A DNA stretch of 64,000 nt from Candidatus Methanomassiliicoccus intestinalis Issoire-Mx1. Lineage in GTDB: Archaea > Thermoplasmatota > Thermoplasmata > Methanomassiliicoccales > Methanomassiliicoccaceae. The notes below the pieces were generated by a model that was not told the DNA's origin, did not search any database, and saw nothing but the letters and a program-made list of their open reading frames with translations. Positions 34,965 to 43,995 of the stretch are shown piece after piece (within the stretch, counting starts at the first letter, position 1; every line of letters begins with the position of its first letter). Location of the stretch: the NCBI RefSeq assembly GCF_000404225.1, contig NC_021353.1, forward strand, positions 1,302,001 through 1,366,000, read 5' to 3'. A program made the position numbers and the translations under genes.

Positions 34965-34996
34965 GCCACTTTCTTAATTTTTTTGGAGGTGTACAT

Positions 34997-35968
34997 CTGG
35001 ACCTAAAGCTCGATGATGTCATCTCCTGGATATTATCTAAAAATGCTTCTAAAGTAGCTATTCAAATGCCCGAAGGGCTGAAGATATATGCTCAAGGTGT
35101 AAAATCCAAAATAGAGTCTGAAACTAATGCATTTTGTATAATCTGTGCAGACCCCTGCTTTGGAGCTTGTGATTATGATACAGATTTTAAGCAGTATGCA
35201 GATGTTTTGATACAATTTGGTCACTCAAACATACCTTCTATGAATGCATCGTCAGATGTTTTGTTTGTTGAAGTCTTCTTTGATTTTGAAGTAAATGACA
35301 TCATTGAAAAAATACTGCCTGAACTAGGTTCTAAAATCGGCTTAGTATCTGCGGTTCAGTATGTTAATCTATTACCAAAAATTCAAGACATACTAAAGGC
35401 TCATGGAAAAGAAGCGATAATTGGAAAAGGAGATTCCCGGGTAGTATTCAACGGACAGATTTTGGGATGCAATATTTCTTCTGCGCTGTCTGCTGATGTT
35501 GATCAATATATATACATTGGAAGCGGCAATTTTCATCCGATAAGCATATCCATTGAAACAGGTAAAAACCTGATAGTTTTGGACCCTCAGATGAATGAAG
35601 TCAGAGAATTGACTGATCTTAAAGATAAGATTCTCAGGCAGCGCTATGGTGCAATTGCAAGAGCACAGACTGCAGAGCATTATTTGATATTGGCATCGTC
35701 AAAGCCAGGTCAGATACGAATGGATAAAACCATTGAAATGAAAAAACTTTTAGAATCAAAAGGAAAAACCGCTGATGTAATTATGATGGAAAGGTTTGAT
35801 CCAGAATATTTACTCCCATTCAAAGCAGATGCCTATGTATCAACTGCTTGTTCTAGAATTGCAATAGATGATTATCTGAGATATGATAAGCCCATTCTTA
35901 CTCCAATCGAACTTGAAATTGTATTGGGAATAAGAGACTGGGAAGATTACCATTTAGACTTCTTTTGA
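34997..35968 (+). CDS. dph2: diphthamide biosynthesis protein Dph2 (CTG start likely)
   Basis: About 323 residues. The enzyme is an unusual FeS/SAM protein that transfers a 3-amino-3-carboxypropyl group to a histidine of elongation factor 2. The three cluster cysteines are in DPCFGACD, GQILGCNIS and STACSRIAID. The first ATG is at 35066, but the preceding in-frame residues (LDLKLDDVISWILSKNASKV) match the N-terminal helix expected before QMPEGLK. GGAGGTG (34985-34991) stands five bases before an in-frame CTG (34997), and no ATG, GTG or TTG is available there. Translation from CTG is therefore the best reading; 35066 is the conservative start. Confidence 0.92.
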   Translation: MDLKLDDVISWILSKNASKVAIQMPEGLKIYAQGVKSKIESETNAFCIICADPCFGACDYDTDFKQYADVLIQFGHSNIPSMNASSDVLFVEVFFDFEVNDIIEKILPELGSKIGLVSAVQYVNLLPKIQDILKAHGKEAIIGKGDSRVVFNGQILGCNISSALSADVDQYIYIGSGNFHPISISIETGKNLIVLDPQMNEVRELTDLKDKILRQRYGAIARAQTAEHYLILASSKPGQIRMDKTIEMKKLLESKGKTADVIMMERFDPEYLLPFKADAYVSTACSRIAIDDYLRYDKPILTPIELEIVLGIRDWEDYHLDFF

Positions 35969-35983
35969 ATACCGAGACATTTC

Positions 35984-36544
35984 TCATAAACAGGCTGAAA
36001 ATGTCTTTTTATTTGCAGAAACGTAAACATACCAGACAATCTGGCTGCAGATTATTCCTATAACGGCCCCTGCAATCACATCGGTTGGATAATGCACGCC
36101 CACATACAGCCTTGAGAATCCCATGAGAATTGCTGCTGCAACACTTACTAATGCCCATTTTTTTGACAGTGTCCTGCAGATTATTCCGGCTACCGCAAAA
36201 GCTATACAGGTATGACCTGAAGGGAACGAATTTGGATTTGATGCATAAATCAATGGTTCCAATCCTGAAATATCTACCCAAGGCCGGGGTCGTTCGATCA
36301 GGTCTTTTATTACAAAATTATTAACCATGTAACCCAAAAATATTGCAAGCAATACCAATACACCAGCTTTGCGGGTCTTGGGAAAATAGATCATCACAGC
36401 TGCTGCCAAGAACCAAATAATGCTGTAGTTTCCCAAACTTGTGTATGCTACCATGAGCGGATCCAAAATAGAATTATGGAGATTTTGTTGAATCCACAGT
36501 AGTACAGAACTGTCAAAGGTCTGTGTGAGCTCAAACATACACAT
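35984..36544 (-). CDS. PAP2-family phosphatase, membrane-bound
   Basis: About 186 residues with five or six membrane helices. The three phosphatase signature motifs are KDLIERPRPW, PSGHTCIAF and SRLYVGVHYPTDVIAG, so the catalytic residues are present. Members dephosphorylate lipid phosphates such as undecaprenyl- or polyprenyl-diphosphate. In archaea a role in recycling dolichol-type carriers is plausible. Start taken at ATG 36544; GTG 36547 and ATG 36538 are alternatives. Confidence 0.93.
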   Translation of the reverse strand: MCMFELTQTFDSSVLLWIQQNLHNSILDPLMVAYTSLGNYSIIWFLAAAVMIYFPKTRKAGVLVLLAIFLGYMVNNFVIKDLIERPRPWVDISGLEPLIYASNPNSFPSGHTCIAFAVAGIICRTLSKKWALVSVAAAILMGFSRLYVGVHYPTDVIAGAVIGIICSQIVWYVYVSANKKTFSACL

Positions 36545-36737
36545 CACAATTAGTCAATTTGAGAAATTATCAGCTCAATGCAATCCAGATATATAATGAA
36601 GTGTCGATCTGTTATAACTGCAAGAGTTACAGATAATTATCGTTAGAACCGCATCTCAGCTTGATCGATGCTACATATAATGATGCATTTTGCAGCGTTT
36701 GTGGCAGAAGTTTGAGAAATAGAGATTTTTATCTGAA

Positions 36738-37622
36738 TTGACAAGCGTAGATGTAAATTTGCACAAAAACAGACCTGCCTTCAGAACATCATTTTTGAAG
36801 AAATTAAAAATCGACAGCGCAAACATATATGATCAAAATAGGATATTTCAACTGCATATGCTCAGCATCACAGACATATTCGAGTTGGCTCAAAATTCAA
36901 AGGCTCACATTGGTATATGCGGAGGTTACAAAGCAGAGTCTAGCGCCTCGAAAGCCTGCGATCTGGGATACGGGACCGTTGACGTTTATCATGATGCTAC
37001 AAAACTAGCACTAGATCTGCATGACGGTAAAATTGATGCGGCTGTAAGAGGCGATACTCCATCAAATGATGCTATGAGTGCTGTTCGTGATGTCTTTGGG
37101 ACCTCCAAAGTATTGCGGGCAGCTATGATGCAGCCTAAAGACGGCAGATTGTTCCTGCTTGGTCCAGCTGGGATAGATGAAGGATGGACAGTACCTGAAA
37201 AAGTGCAGTTTGCAAAACTTGGAGCAGATTTATTCAGGAAAATGGGGATTGAACCGGTCATCGGGATAATGTCGGGAGGAAGATCTTCAGATCTAGGAAG
37301 AATGCCTGAGATTGATCAGAGCATACGCAATGCTGAAGAAGCTGTCAGGCTTGCAAAGCTGGATGGACTGAATGCTGTGGACATGCAGATATTGATTGAA
37401 GACGCTGCTACGACCTGTGATGTTATAATTGCACCTGATGGAATTTCTGGCAATTTAATATTCAGAACACTTCATTTTCTTGGTCACGGCATTGCAATGG
37501 GCGCGCCGATATTGAATATAGATAAAGTCTATATAGACACTTCAAGAGCTAAGTCAGATTACGTTGATGCCATAGCTCTTGCATCCGCATTAGTTGGCAA
37601 GAATATCTACAACAAACAATAA
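36738..37622 (+). CDS. mtxX: methanogenesis marker protein 4 (MtxX)
   Basis: Protein of 294 residues, related in fold to phosphotransacetylase. Recognisable segments are GTSKVLRAAMMQ, FLLGPAGIDEG, IMSGGRSSDLGRMPEIDQSI and the C-terminal IAPDGISGNLIFRTLHFLG. MtxX is found almost only in methanogens, where its exact role is unsettled (it was described next to a methyltransferase). The TTG at 36738 overlaps the stop of a tiny upstream frame (TTGA), which supports that start, but ATG 36858 (MLSITDIFEL) is an alternative close to the conserved region. queD follows after 11 bases. Confidence 0.85.
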   Translation: MTSVDVNLHKNRPAFRTSFLKKLKIDSANIYDQNRIFQLHMLSITDIFELAQNSKAHIGICGGYKAESSASKACDLGYGTVDVYHDATKLALDLHDGKIDAAVRGDTPSNDAMSAVRDVFGTSKVLRAAMMQPKDGRLFLLGPAGIDEGWTVPEKVQFAKLGADLFRKMGIEPVIGIMSGGRSSDLGRMPEIDQSIRNAEEAVRLAKLDGLNAVDMQILIEDAATTCDVIIAPDGISGNLIFRTLHFLGHGIAMGAPILNIDKVYIDTSRAKSDYVDAIALASALVGKNIYNKQ

Positions 37623-37633
37623 ACTTCAATAAG

Positions 37634-38131
37634 ATGTTGTCCGTCATGGAAACCATGCGCATTGAAATTGACGGAGAGTACTCAGGCATAAAGTTCTCTG
37701 CATCTCATTTTATTCCCGGCCACTCAAAATGTGGCAGGCTTCATGGTCATTCATATATCCTGCACTTAGTATTGTGCGGAGAAAAAGGCAACAATGGAAT
37801 GATTATGGATTTTGTGGATCTAAAAAAATGCTTGCGTGATATAGTGAGTGAGCTGGATCACAGAATCCTTTTGCCTAAAAACTCACCAGAGCTGAGTATC
37901 AATGTTGGGTCTGAAATTGAAGTAAAAACATGTACAAAGCGGTATGTTTTCCCATTGGAAGATGTGATGCTACTGGACATCTCTCAGACAAGTGCAGAAG
38001 AGATGGCAGAGATGATATTGAACATGCTGCTGAGCAAAATTGATTTTCCAAGTAATGTAGAATATGCTGAAATCGGATTAGATGAAGAAAGAGGACAGAC
38101 TGCATGGGCTGGACGGAGGCTTCATCAATGA
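37634..38131 (+). CDS. queD: QueD/6-pyruvoyltetrahydropterin synthase family enzyme
   Basis: Protein of 165 residues. The zinc and catalytic residues are visible in FSASHFIPGHSKCGRLHGHSY (His of SASH, Cys of KCG, HGH) and in the later SELDHRILLP. With queC and queE directly downstream it should make 6-carboxytetrahydropterin, the second step to preQ0. preQ0 is the precursor of archaeosine in tRNA. A role in methanopterin synthesis is less likely given the context. Several in-frame ATGs lie close together at the start. Confidence 0.93.
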   Translation: MLSVMETMRIEIDGEYSGIKFSASHFIPGHSKCGRLHGHSYILHLVLCGEKGNNGMIMDFVDLKKCLRDIVSELDHRILLPKNSPELSINVGSEIEVKTCTKRYVFPLEDVMLLDISQTSAEEMAEMILNMLLSKIDFPSNVEYAEIGLDEERGQTAWAGRRLHQ

Positions 38132-38811
38132 AAAAGGCAGTAGTTCTTCTGTCAGGCGGCTTAGATTCGACAACCACTTTGGCCTGCGCCATCAACGATG
38201 GTTATGAAGTGATAGCATTAAGCATGTTATACGGGCAGAGACACTCAAAAGAGATCGAATCTGCAAAAAAAGTAGCAGAACATTACCATGCCAAGCATAT
38301 CATTGTAGAAATGGATATGAGTTTTCTGCATTCTAGTGCCCTGACATCTCAAGATCTGAAGGTTCCATCACATAACTCTGCATCTGAAGTAAAGGCTGAC
38401 ATACCAGTAACTTATGTTCCAGCAAGGAATATATCAATGCTTAGTCTAGCAGCAGGCCTATGTGAATCTGAAGGTGGAGATGCCATATACATAGGTGCAA
38501 ATTCAGTAGATTATTCAGGATACCCAGACTGCAGACCAGAATTCTTCGAAGCTTTTCAAAAAGTACTCAATGTTGGAACCAAATGTGGTGTGCAGGGCAG
38601 CCCTGTAAAAATAATAACTCCAATCCTATCAATGTCAAAAGCAGAAATTGTTAAGTTAGCGACCAAACTCGGAGCGCCCCTGCAATACACTTGGTCCTGT
38701 TACAACGGAGGAGAAAAAGCCTGTGGTCACTGCGATTCCTGCTTATTGAGATTGAAAGGATTCGCAGAAGCCGGAATCAAAGATCCAGTTGAATATGAGG
38801 GATCCATATGA
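38128..38811 (+). CDS. queC: 7-cyano-7-deazaguanine (preQ0) synthase QueC
   Basis: About 227 residues from ATG 38128 (MKKAVVLLSGG), whose ATGA overlaps the queD stop; the upstream ATG 38104 is internal to queD. The PP-loop ATP-binding motif is LLSGGLDSTTT and the zinc site CYNGGEKACGHCDSC. The enzyme converts 7-carboxy-7-deazaguanine to preQ0 using ammonia and ATP. Overlaps on both sides show tight translational coupling in a queDCE operon. Confidence 0.97.
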   Translation: MKKAVVLLSGGLDSTTTLACAINDGYEVIALSMLYGQRHSKEIESAKKVAEHYHAKHIIVEMDMSFLHSSALTSQDLKVPSHNSASEVKADIPVTYVPARNISMLSLAAGLCESEGGDAIYIGANSVDYSGYPDCRPEFFEAFQKVLNVGTKCGVQGSPVKIITPILSMSKAEIVKLATKLGAPLQYTWSCYNGGEKACGHCDSCLLRLKGFAEAGIKDPVEYEGSI

Positions 38812-39443
38812 AAGTATCTGAGATCTTTTTTTCAATTCAGGGAGAAGGAGTGCTTATGGGAACTCCGACAATATTCGTCAGATTCTCCGGCTGCAATCTT
38901 GATTGCTCATGGTGCGATACAGAATATGCAAAAAACGATGCAGATGCTAAAGAAATGAGTGTAAATAATATCCTTGATGAGATTGAGAAATATAATTCTC
39001 CTTTTGTATCCCTGACAGGAGGAGAGCCTATGATTCAAGAAGGCATAATCGATTTCATAAATGCTCTTCTTGAAGAATCATACCACATAACAATTGAAAC
39101 AAATGGTTCAATACCGTTGGATTCTATTCCTACATCAGAAGAAATAATGATCTCGATGGATATGAAATGCCCCAGTTCCGGCATGACAAAATCAGAGATG
39201 TATGATAATCTTTCATTTCTTTCACCGCGGGATCAGTTAAAATTTGTGATTGCAGACAGAGTGGACTACTTATTCGCTAAGAAAGTGCTGAGAGAAAATG
39301 ATATAAACTGCCCAGTCATAATGACTCCCGTGGGGGGAATGGATCTTAAACCATTAGCAGAATGGGTTATCCAAGACTGCCCGATGGTAAGAGTCATGCC
39401 TCAGCTTCACAAACTGATCTGGGGAAATGCTAAAGGAGTGTAA
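38808..39443 (+). CDS. queE: 7-carboxy-7-deazaguanine synthase QueE
   Basis: Radical SAM protein of 211 residues. The cluster motif is SGCNLDCSWCDTEYA (CxxxCxxC), preceded by IQGEGVLMGTPTIFVRFSGC typical of QueE and followed by SLTGGEPMIQ. It makes the deazaguanine ring from 6-carboxytetrahydropterin. It overlaps queC by 4 bases and closes the operon. Confidence 0.96.
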   Translation: MKVSEIFFSIQGEGVLMGTPTIFVRFSGCNLDCSWCDTEYAKNDADAKEMSVNNILDEIEKYNSPFVSLTGGEPMIQEGIIDFINALLEESYHITIETNGSIPLDSIPTSEEIMISMDMKCPSSGMTKSEMYDNLSFLSPRDQLKFVIADRVDYLFAKKVLRENDINCPVIMTPVGGMDLKPLAEWVIQDCPMVRVMPQLHKLIWGNAKGV

Positions 39444-39525
39444 CACAACGGCTTACGGTGTTATGTTTAGTTAGGCATATATATTAGTGCAATAGCAATG
39501 AGCTTGTTTTGCTCTTTCATAGTTT

Positions 39526-40548
39526 TCACTTCACGAAATGATAGAGGGCGCATAATTCAAACTCAAATTCTTCTCCGCTGATATCCAGATCGCTTACTTT
39601 CATTGTTCTTATCTCAACTGACTCAGCGGTGGCTATCTTATCTGGAAGCCACTGCCTAATATACCATGCCTCGCCCTGCATATCTACGATGCTTTTTATA
39701 TATTTGAGCAGTTTTTCGACTACATTTCTTCTTTTCTTCCTATCATCTATACAACCATAGGGGTAAAATGAAGGGTTTAATGCTGAAATATATAGATTCT
39801 TGGGAAGTATATTTGTTAGGTTAGTGGAGAATACCTGTAAGTAATACCAGTAGAATATTTCCAAACCCATATGGAGTTTGCTGCGATCTATAAAAAATTG
39901 ATTGAAATAGGGTGAAGTTACGCCATCTGGAAATTCAAGATCATATTCTTTAGCATAACCATCAGGAAGTTTTTCAGGACATGCTAAAAGGGTGATGCAG
40001 GCATATTTACTGCGAACCAGATTTCCGTCATATATAGGAGAAGGTGCCTTTTCACGGCTTACAAAACGGTAAAGTAAGCCGTGCTTGAAATAAAAATAGC
40101 CACCATTCAAATCAAGGTCATCTACGCACATCGTGACAGAGGGTATGTTCTCCATGCATGGAAGTGTGTCCGGTATAATGAGAGACAACAGATCAAATTC
40201 ACCCATCTCTTCGACTACACTCCTGATGTATGCTCTCAACCTTTTTAGATCTGATCTCAGTTCTGAAATATTCATTAATTCGTTTTGACTATCAAAACCA
40301 AAACAATTTTGAAGAAAATATATGCATTCAGGGAGTATTTTTGGCAGGTTAGATAACGTATCTGTCTGCCAGTTATCCGCACAACGTTCATTATTCTCAA
40401 TAGATAGAATATCTATACCGTGGCGGGCATCTCCCCAATGCTTAACGCATGGTCCATACTCAAACGGTTTCCCATTGTCAATTTCTGGATCTGTCACTAC
40501 ACATCTCGATAATGGTTTTGGTGACGCGATTAAATTTGTCTCCGTCAT
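39526..40548 (-). CDS. protein of unknown function
   Basis: About 340 residues from ATG 40548 (MTETNLIASPKP), which follows GGTGGT; a GTG start eight codons upstream is possible. No membrane segment, no signal peptide and no motif I recognise. The sequence is rich in aromatic residues and cysteine. It includes a Gly/Tyr-rich GGYFYFKHGLLYRF and a C-terminal part with DRKKRRNVVEKLLKYIKS. It converges on queE and stands alone. An orphan that may be lineage-specific. Confidence 0.7.
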   Translation of the reverse strand: MTETNLIASPKPLSRCVVTDPEIDNGKPFEYGPCVKHWGDARHGIDILSIENNERCADNWQTDTLSNLPKILPECIYFLQNCFGFDSQNELMNISELRSDLKRLRAYIRSVVEEMGEFDLLSLIIPDTLPCMENIPSVTMCVDDLDLNGGYFYFKHGLLYRFVSREKAPSPIYDGNLVRSKYACITLLACPEKLPDGYAKEYDLEFPDGVTSPYFNQFFIDRSKLHMGLEIFYWYYLQVFSTNLTNILPKNLYISALNPSFYPYGCIDDRKKRRNVVEKLLKYIKSIVDMQGEAWYIRQWLPDKIATAESVEIRTMKVSDLDISGEEFEFELCALYHFVK

Positions 40549-41034
40549 ATGCCATACCACCAGGAAGTCCACACAGAACGAGTGTGAATTAAGTGTCTTA
40601 TTACATAGTTTGTTCTATGAAATGCATATATATTCTAAGTTAAGGTTGCGAAGAGTTGTAACGAGTTCTGCAAATGAAACTCTGATGTGTTATACTAAGT
40701 TTCTATGAATATCCTTCAATTGACTTAAAAATTCACTGTCAGCACCGAATTAATATGCCATGATTCAATGTCAAATTACTTGCAGAGATACTGGGAATTG
40801 AAAGACAGCTGTTGTTTAATAAATACCAGTGACTGTTGACATTGATAATTCGAAACTTCTGAAAGATATCTGCCTACTCCAAAATGGTTCCCAGACTTCA
40901 TAATTCAAAAATAAAGGAGCAGCAGGAAAGTTATTGATCATCATATTACGAGTCCCAAGTAAGGAAGAGAGTATATTCAAATGATTTTGCTAACGAAATT
41001 GTAAAATCGCAGTAATCTTAAAATATTGTTAATT
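40549..41034. other. AT-rich intergenic region upstream of the leu leader
   Basis: I see no gene or strong structure here. TATA-like AGTATATTCAA (~40968-40978) and TTAAAATATTG (~41018-41028) are candidate promoters for the leucine operon. Confidence 0.4.
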
Positions 41035-41150
41035 GCCTCGGAGGCTTATCGAGGCCCTTAAATGTGGAATGCAATTAAAATTGAGTTGCTATTCTTGCGT
41101 TTGTATTGCTAAATATCACATTTGTAGGGTAGATGCCGTGAGGCGTTTTT
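41035..41150 (+). promoter_or_regulatory. leucine operon leader with alternative hairpins (attenuator candidate)
   Basis: GCCTCG (41035-41040) pairs with CGAGGC (41050-41055). A second hairpin, ATGCC-GTGA-GGCGT (41133-41146), has a GNRA-type loop, is followed by TTTT and abuts the leuA ATG at 41151. It contains GAGGC (41140-41144), which is the likely leuA ribosome-binding site. The same GAGGC could instead pair with GCCTC at 41035-41039. Between the hairpins lies a Leu-rich short ORF. This arrangement suits control of leuA by translation of the leader; it is inferred, not shown. Confidence 0.5.
41062..41112 (+). CDS. 16-residue Leu-rich leader peptide candidate
   Basis: ATG 41062 to TAA 41112 encodes MWNAIKIELLFLRLYC. 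Four of six consecutive codons in its second half are Leu (TTG CTA TTC TTG CGT TTG), and two Ile codons precede them. GAGG stands eight bases upstream. It is placed between two hairpins just before leuA, as in bacterial leu attenuators. Confidence 0.5.
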   Translation: MWNAIKIELLFLRLYC

Positions 41151-42740
41151 ATGATTGATCCTAATGCTATAGATTCAGATTGCTGTCGAAGTTCGCTGGA
41201 TAAAAAGAAAGTATACACCAGTAAATTCAATGAACTCTTTTTATCTAACGATGTTCCAAAAAATATAACAGTATTCGATACGACTCTCAGAGATGGTGAG
41301 CAAACTCCGGGTGTTGCTCTTACATGCGATGATAAAATAAGAATCGCAAAAGCACTTGATGAACTGGGAGTTAATGTTATTGAAGTCGGTTTTCCAGCTT
41401 CATCCCAAGGAGAGAAAGACGCTGCTAAAGCCATTATGAACCTTGGGTTAAATTCAAAAGTCTGCGGATTAGCCCGCTCTGTGAAAAGCGATATTGATGC
41501 TGTAGCAGACTGCGGCCTGAATTATGTTCATACATTTATTGCCACATCTGATTCTCATTTAAAATACAAACTTAAAATGACTCAGGATGAGGTTTTAGAA
41601 AGAGCAGTGTCTGCAGTGGAATATGCAAAATCCAGAGGACTCGAAGTTGAGTTCTCCTGTGAAGATGCCACCAGAACCAGCCTTGAATTTCTCAAAAAAA
41701 TGCATATCGCTGTTCAGGAAGCGGGTGTCAACCGCATAAATGTTCCAGATACTGTGGGTACAATATCACCCATAGCAATGGAATACCTCATCCGTGAGCT
41801 GAAAACTGTTACAAAAGTTCCCATATCTGTGCACTGCCATGACGATTTCGGAATGGCTGTGGCAAATACACTTTCAGCTGTAAGAGGAGGGGCTGAACAG
41901 ATTCATGCTACCATTAACGGAATGGGTGAAAGAGCGGGAAATGCATCACTGGAAGAAGCTGTACTAGCATTAATGGCATTTTATAATGCAGAAACTACGA
42001 TTAATACAAAAATGATCGGCCCTACCTGCAAACTTGTCAGCAGACTGTTTGGATATCCCATCCCGGCTAACAAAGCAATCGTAGGAAAGAATGCTTTTGC
42101 TCATGAATCTGGAATCCATGTACATGGAGTCTTAAATGATCCGTCTACATATGAAGCGTTTGGACCGGAACTAGTAGGGGTGGAAAGAAACATCGTTTTA
42201 GGAAAACACTCTGGAACACATTCTATAAAAGAAAAACTAAATGAATACGGAGTGGTGCTGGATGATGAACGTATTGCACAGGTAGTCGATAAAATAAAAG
42301 ATCTGGCTGATAGTGGAAAAGAGATAGATGATGCAGAATTAGTTGCATTAGCATCCCACTTTGCAGAACAGCATGAATCTAAGCATATTAATCTAGATGA
42401 ATTTGCTGTATTCACTGGAGTTAAAACAACTCCGACAGCAGTCGTTACGCTTGACATAAACGGAGAAAAGAGAACAGGCACATCGATAGGAATCGGACCT
42501 GTGGATGCTGCGATAAATGCTATAAAAACAGTTATGGGCAACGTATTTAGACTCGAAGAATATTGTTTAAATGCCATTACTGGCGGCAGCGATTCTCTGT
42601 GTGAAGTGATGGTTAAGATCAGTAAAGATGGCAAAGGAAAAGCAGTCTCCGTAGGAAAAGGCGTTGGATCTGATATCGTACAGACCAGCGTGGACGCTAC
42701 AATGGAAGCTCTTGACCGCTTATACTCTAGACTGGAGTGA
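41151..42740 (+). CDS. leuA: 2-isopropylmalate synthase (or citramalate synthase)
   Basis: Protein of 529 residues. The catalytic DRE-TIM barrel starts with FDTTLRDGEQTPGVAL and has the metal ligands in VHCHDDFGMAVAN and GMGERAGNASLEE. The C-terminal regulatory domain (TGTSIGIGPVDAAINAI; GGSDSLCEVMVKIS) that binds leucine or isoleucine is present. It condenses acetyl-CoA with 2-oxoisovalerate (LeuA) or pyruvate (CimA); the two are hard to separate by eye. The leuCDB genes behind it and the Leu-rich leader in front favour leucine synthesis. The N-terminus is about 35 residues longer than the core domain. Confidence 0.92.
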   Translation: MIDPNAIDSDCCRSSLDKKKVYTSKFNELFLSNDVPKNITVFDTTLRDGEQTPGVALTCDDKIRIAKALDELGVNVIEVGFPASSQGEKDAAKAIMNLGLNSKVCGLARSVKSDIDAVADCGLNYVHTFIATSDSHLKYKLKMTQDEVLERAVSAVEYAKSRGLEVEFSCEDATRTSLEFLKKMHIAVQEAGVNRINVPDTVGTISPIAMEYLIRELKTVTKVPISVHCHDDFGMAVANTLSAVRGGAEQIHATINGMGERAGNASLEEAVLALMAFYNAETTINTKMIGPTCKLVSRLFGYPIPANKAIVGKNAFAHESGIHVHGVLNDPSTYEAFGPELVGVERNIVLGKHSGTHSIKEKLNEYGVVLDDERIAQVVDKIKDLADSGKEIDDAELVALASHFAEQHESKHINLDEFAVFTGVKTTPTAVVTLDINGEKRTGTSIGIGPVDAAINAIKTVMGNVFRLEEYCLNAITGGSDSLCEVMVKISKDGKGKAVSVGKGVGSDIVQTSVDATMEALDRLYSRLE

Positions 42741-42744
42741 GAAA

Positions 42745-43986
42745 ATGGTAGATACAAAAACAATCGCTGAAAAGATAATGTCCACAAAATCTGGGATCGA
42801 TGCACATGCTGGACAGATCGTTGAAGCTGAAATAGACTATGTTATGGCGAATGATGTAACGGCCCCTATCGCATTCAGAGAGTTTGAAGCACTGGGGAGA
42901 GAACCAGTAAGAGATAAGATTGTTCTGATTCCAGATCATTTTGTACCCAATAAAGACATTGCTTCTGCAGAACAGGCTGCGGAGATGAGACGTTTCGTTA
43001 AAAAATATAACCTTAAAAATTACTTTGAAGTTGGAAGGGGCGGCGTATGTCATCAAGTAATGGTGGACGAGGGCTTTGCAGCTCCGGGCAGACTAATAGT
43101 CGGAGCAGATTCTCACACCTGCACATATGGAGGTCTGAATGCATTCTCTACGGGGATAGGAAGCACTGAAGCTGCTGCCTGTTTTGCAGAGGGCCGTCTC
43201 TGGTTCAAAGTACCAGAATCCATTAAAGTCAAAGTAAACGGAAAATTCAAAGAATATGTTTCAGGCAAGGACCTTATTCTAAAAATCATATCAGACATCG
43301 GTGTTGACGGCGCCAACTATAAAGCATTTGAATTCTGCGGAGATCTTCAAAACGTCTCGATATCTGACAGACTTGCAGTAAGCAACATGGCCATAGAAGC
43401 TGGAGGAAAAGCCGGAATATTCCCCTGCGACAAACTTACTGAAGATTTTCTGAAAGGAAGAGTAAGAGGAGAATATACTCCAGTAGCCCCGGATGCCGAT
43501 GCAACATATTGCAGAGAGCTTGAGTATAATCTTGATGATTTGGATTATATGGTAGCTTTTCCCCATCTGCCGGAAAACGGAAAAAATGCCAGAGACGTAG
43601 TTGTTACTATAGATCAGGCATTTTTAGGATCGTGCACCAACGGCAGGATCGAGGATCTCAGAGTAGCTGCTAAAATCATAAAAGGAAAGAAAATTCATCC
43701 AGATGTTAGGATGATTGTCGTTCCTGCATCAACAGAAATATACAACCAGGCGATGGATGAGGGGCTGCTCAAAATCTTCAGCGAGGCTGGTGCGTTTGTT
43801 TCCGGTCCGACCTGTGCTGCATGCTTAGGAGGGCACATGGGAGTATTGGCTGCCGGTGAAAAATGCGTTTCCAGCACCAACCGTAACTTTATAGGAAGAA
43901 TGGGTGACAAAGACTCTGAAGTTTACCTTGCCGGACCGGCTGTCGTAGCTGCAAGTGCTTTGACTGGTAAAATATCAGTCCCCTGA
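42745..43986 (+). CDS. leuC: 3-isopropylmalate dehydratase large subunit
   Basis: About 413 residues from ATG 42745 (MVDTKTIAEKIMS), four bases after leuA; the longer frame from 42664 is inside leuA. The aconitase-type [4Fe-4S] ligands are in FLGSCTNGR and GPTCAACLGGH, and the substrate region GADSHTCTYGGLNAFSTG is complete. The archaeal-type large subunit isomerises 2- to 3-isopropylmalate together with LeuD. It might also serve citraconate or homoaconitate. Confidence 0.95.
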   Translation: MVDTKTIAEKIMSTKSGIDAHAGQIVEAEIDYVMANDVTAPIAFREFEALGREPVRDKIVLIPDHFVPNKDIASAEQAAEMRRFVKKYNLKNYFEVGRGGVCHQVMVDEGFAAPGRLIVGADSHTCTYGGLNAFSTGIGSTEAAACFAEGRLWFKVPESIKVKVNGKFKEYVSGKDLILKIISDIGVDGANYKAFEFCGDLQNVSISDRLAVSNMAIEAGGKAGIFPCDKLTEDFLKGRVRGEYTPVAPDADATYCRELEYNLDDLDYMVAFPHLPENGKNARDVVVTIDQAFLGSCTNGRIEDLRVAAKIIKGKKIHPDVRMIVVPASTEIYNQAMDEGLLKIFSEAGAFVSGPTCAACLGGHMGVLAAGEKCVSSTNRNFIGRMGDKDSEVYLAGPAVVAASALTGKISVP

Positions 43987-43995
43987 GGTGATTAT

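Noticed and set aside
36661..36741. 26-codon frame with a CSVCG motif overlapping the mtxX start
   Set aside because: No ATG and no ribosome-binding site, and it is too short; used only as weak support for the TTG start of mtxX.
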